From NCBI RefSeq assembly GCF_003344045.1, contig NZ_QFWX01000002.1, positions 529,270 to 593,269 of the forward strand: a stretch of 64,000 nucleotides of DNA. The letters are read 5' to 3'. This DNA is from Marinobacter vulgaris (GTDB lineage: Bacteria > Pseudomonadota > Gammaproteobacteria > Pseudomonadales > Oleiphilaceae). Each line of letters opens with the position of its first letter. The stretch's first letter is position 1. Made by a program: the position numbers and the translations under genes. This document shows positions 62,281 through 64,000 of the stretch, one piece after another. The notes beneath the pieces were generated by a model, which did not search any database, was not told the DNA's origin, and saw only the letters and a program-made list of their open reading frames with translations.

Positions 62281-62592
62281 ATGCGAACTGTCACGTCTTT
62301 ATCCGCCATTGCTCTGCTGGCCCTGTCATTGGCCCTGGCAGGCTGTGCCACCGTGGGCCAGGACTTCGCAACCCACAATGTGGACGCCATTGAGATAGGT
62401 GAAACCACCCGCACGGAGATTCAGGAGATGTTCGGCGAGCCCTGGCGCACCGGCGTTGAAGACGGCAAACGCACCTGGACTTATGGCAAGTACCGCTGGT
62501 CCGCCTTTGGTGATGCTGAAACCACGGATCTGGTCGTAAGGTTCAATCAGGATGGAACCGTTTCTTCCTATGTGTATAACACCACCGAATAA
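62281..62592 (+). CDS. Small lipoprotein with SmpA/BamE-like domain
   Basis: A protein of 103 residues with a lipobox (LALAGC at about residues 17-22) and a BamE/SmpA-like domain after it (IEIGETTRTEIQEMFGEPWR, then TWTYGKYRW). It may be an outer-membrane lipoprotein related to barrel-assembly accessory factors, but it is not bamE itself, since the housekeeping copy normally lies elsewhere. Confidence 0.7.
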   Translation: MRTVTSLSAIALLALSLALAGCATVGQDFATHNVDAIEIGETTRTEIQEMFGEPWRTGVEDGKRTWTYGKYRWSAFGDAETTDLVVRFNQDGTVSSYVYNTTE

Positions 62593-62619
62593 AATTCGGA
62601 GCATCCGGAGCCAGTGGCT

Positions 62620-63207
62620 ATGGACGATGACCGTGATCCGGCCGATATAGAAGAGCTGCTGGACCGGATTGAAGCGGGCACTGAAGGCCAGTCTGTCGTT
62701 TCCATCGGGGAAATGATGGACTCAGTGGGGCGCAGGAGCTTTGGTCCGATCGTGCTTCTGGTGGGACTGATCCTCGTCACGCCCCTGAGTGGTGTGCCAG
62801 GAATGCCGACTCTGATGGGCTTGCTGACCATGTTGACGCTCGGGCAGGTTCTGTTGGGTCGAAAACACTTCTGGCTGCCGGGCTGGCTGGTCCAGCGCCA
62901 GATTCCCCGCGCCAAGCTGGTGCAGGGGCTGGAAATGCTGCGGCCGCCGGCCCGGCGCATTGATCGCCTGATACGTCCGCGACTGGCCCCGTTGGTCAAG
63001 GGTTTCGGGCTCTATGTGATGGCGCTGGCGTGCCTGGTCATTGGTATGTTTATGCCGGCAACCGAGATTGTGCCCTTCAGCGCCAGTATTGCCGGCCTGG
63101 CGCTGATGGCTTTCGGCCTGGCGATGATTTCCAAGGACGGGTTTCTTGCCCTGTTTGCCTGGGGCATTGCACTGGCGGGCCCGGTGATGCTGGCCCAGAT
63201 TGCGTAA
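62620..63207 (+). CDS. Exopolysaccharide synthesis protein ExoD family
   Basis: A membrane protein of about 195 residues with ExoD-type opening (IEELLDRIE, then MMDSVGRRSFGPIVLLVGL) and about four to five helices. ExoD is linked to exopolysaccharide production and alkaline tolerance in rhizobia; the molecular activity is unknown. I prefer ATG 62620 because GGAG lies 9 bases upstream; GTG 62614 is possible. Confidence 0.85.
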   Translation: MDDDRDPADIEELLDRIEAGTEGQSVVSIGEMMDSVGRRSFGPIVLLVGLILVTPLSGVPGMPTLMGLLTMLTLGQVLLGRKHFWLPGWLVQRQIPRAKLVQGLEMLRPPARRIDRLIRPRLAPLVKGFGLYVMALACLVIGMFMPATEIVPFSASIAGLALMAFGLAMISKDGFLALFAWGIALAGPVMLAQIA

Positions 63208-63279
63208 AAACGGAGATTCTGGACTAGGGTGTGATAATAGGAACGCCCCAATCGATGGGCGACAAAAAGGAGAAACACC

Positions 63280-63822
63280 ATGATACGTCTATTCTATCTG
63301 GTCTCTTCGATTGACAGTGCCAAGGAGATCTCCGACGACCTGCATGAGCATGGGGTTACCGACTGGCGCTTCCATATTGTCAGCAAGGATGAGGCCGGGC
63401 TCTATACCCACCAGCTGCACACGGCCTCCATTGTGGATCGCACCGACCTGCCCCGATACGTGGAACGTGGCGCCATCGTCGGATTTATCCTGGCCCTTGC
63501 TTTCATACTTCCGCTGGCCCTGCTGAACATCGTGGCAATGCCCGGCGCTGCCTGGATAGCGTTGTTCATCTTTATCGTTGTTGCCGGCGGCTGGGTCGGT
63601 GGTTTTGGTGGCATTCAGGGTGAAAACTATCGCATTGAACCCTTCCATGACGATATCGAGGCGGGCAAGTACCTGATTATGGTAGATGCTCCCAAAAAAC
63701 ACGTCCCCAAAGTCAAGGAACTGATGACCAAGAATCACCCCGAAGCCAGATTACAGGGGCAGGATTCCAGCTTTAATAATCCGTTCGCCAGCAGGCGCAA
63801 GCACAGGATAAAGCAGGCGTGA
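63280..63822 (+). CDS. Membrane protein of unknown function, DUF1269-like
   Basis: A protein of 180 residues: a soluble N-terminal part (about 1-65), two hydrophobic segments separated by a short turn (about 65-92 and 93-112, the second glycine-rich, GGWVGGFGG), then a soluble tail ending in a basic stretch. The layout recalls the DUF1269/heat-induced stress-protein type, but I am not certain. The start is ATG 63280, preceded by AAAGGAG. Confidence 0.65.
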   Translation: MIRLFYLVSSIDSAKEISDDLHEHGVTDWRFHIVSKDEAGLYTHQLHTASIVDRTDLPRYVERGAIVGFILALAFILPLALLNIVAMPGAAWIALFIFIVVAGGWVGGFGGIQGENYRIEPFHDDIEAGKYLIMVDAPKKHVPKVKELMTKNHPEARLQGQDSSFNNPFASRRKHRIKQA

Positions 63823-63853
63823 TGGCGGGCGCTGCACAAAGCGGAAACCGGTC

Positions 63854-64000
63854 ATGGCAAAGATCGGTGTAATTCTGACCGGGGGCGGCGCGCGAGCGGC
63901 CTACCAGGTAGGCGTGCTGCGGGCCATTGCCGATATGTATCCCGACTGGAGCCACCCGTTTGATGTCATCGTCGGCACCTCTTCCGGCGCCATCAATGCC
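63854..64000 (+). CDS. Patatin-like phospholipase (3'-truncated)
   Basis: The visible 49 residues contain the patatin oxyanion loop (LTGGGARAAYQVG) and the nucleophile motif G-T-S-S-G at about residues 42-46. The gene runs off the end of the window. Such enzymes hydrolyse acyl lipids; the substrate is unknown. Confidence 0.88.
   Translation, partial: MAKIGVILTGGGARAAYQVGVLRAIADMYPDWSHPFDVIVGTSSGAINA

Overview
The window looks like chromosomal DNA of a marine gammaproteobacterium, most probably Marinobacter or a close relative. This is inferred from gene content and protein-level resemblance, not from a database search. Supporting points are a GC-rich genome with complete housekeeping blocks (mnmG-rsmG-parA-parB, atpIBEFHAGDC, glmU-glmS), many sodium and osmolyte functions (NhaB, NhaR, an SbtA-like permease, an OsmF-YehYXW importer, BetIBA), and hydrocarbon-type functions (an AlmA-like flavin monooxygenase, OmpW). 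No tRNA, rRNA, insertion sequence, prophage or CRISPR array was seen.

Layout. 1-7053: a 5'-truncated cyclic-di-GMP protein, a DUF3833 lipoprotein and an RND efflux adaptor/pump pair. 7054-7464: an AT-rich gap with two perfect DnaA boxes, a candidate replication origin or DnaA-controlled region. 7465-19070: mnmG, rsmG, parAB and the nine-gene ATP synthase operon. 19238-22487: glmU and glmS (UDP-GlcNAc supply). 22566-25692: a tandem glycine riboswitch ahead of a DadA-like dehydrogenase, then nhaB. 25713-27292: a solute-binding protein and a convergent DUF3047 protein. 27344-31616: NrdR boxes and a cobalamin riboswitch ahead of class Ia nrdAB. 31624-38914: a Mut7-C protein, an FMN-reductase remnant, the osmF-yehYXW importer, nhaR, a small unknown gene and an SbtA-like permease. 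39110-41488: ahpC and ahpF, each behind a similar OxyR-type promoter. 41605-46914: BetI operator, betI-betB-betA, a 15-codon leader ORF and a short BCCT-like carrier. 46954-64000: a mixed region with YgjV, an acetylpolyamine amidohydrolase-like enzyme, a diguanylate cyclase, LOG and DUF1622 proteins, an AlmA-like monooxygenase, a lipid A acyltransferase-like protein, MltF, DUF302, an Lgt-like/TlpA fusion with DsbG, RhlE, OmpW, an HxlR regulator divergent from an Old Yellow Enzyme, envelope proteins and the start of a patatin.

How the parts work together. Salt and osmolyte handling is the main accessory theme: Na+/H+ exchange, Na+-responsive regulation, betaine import and choline-to-betaine oxidation lie within about 23 kb. 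Several genes carry readable control elements: glycine and cobalamin riboswitches, NrdR boxes, two OxyR-type promoters with the same spacing, a perfect BetI palindrome and repeated operator-like units at the HxlR/OYE divergence. The window has no obvious new defence or mobile system. The most interesting items are the DnaA-box region, the riboswitch-gene pairings, the leader ORF coupled to the BCCT-like carrier, the internally deleted FMN reductase and the Lgt-like/TlpA fusion.
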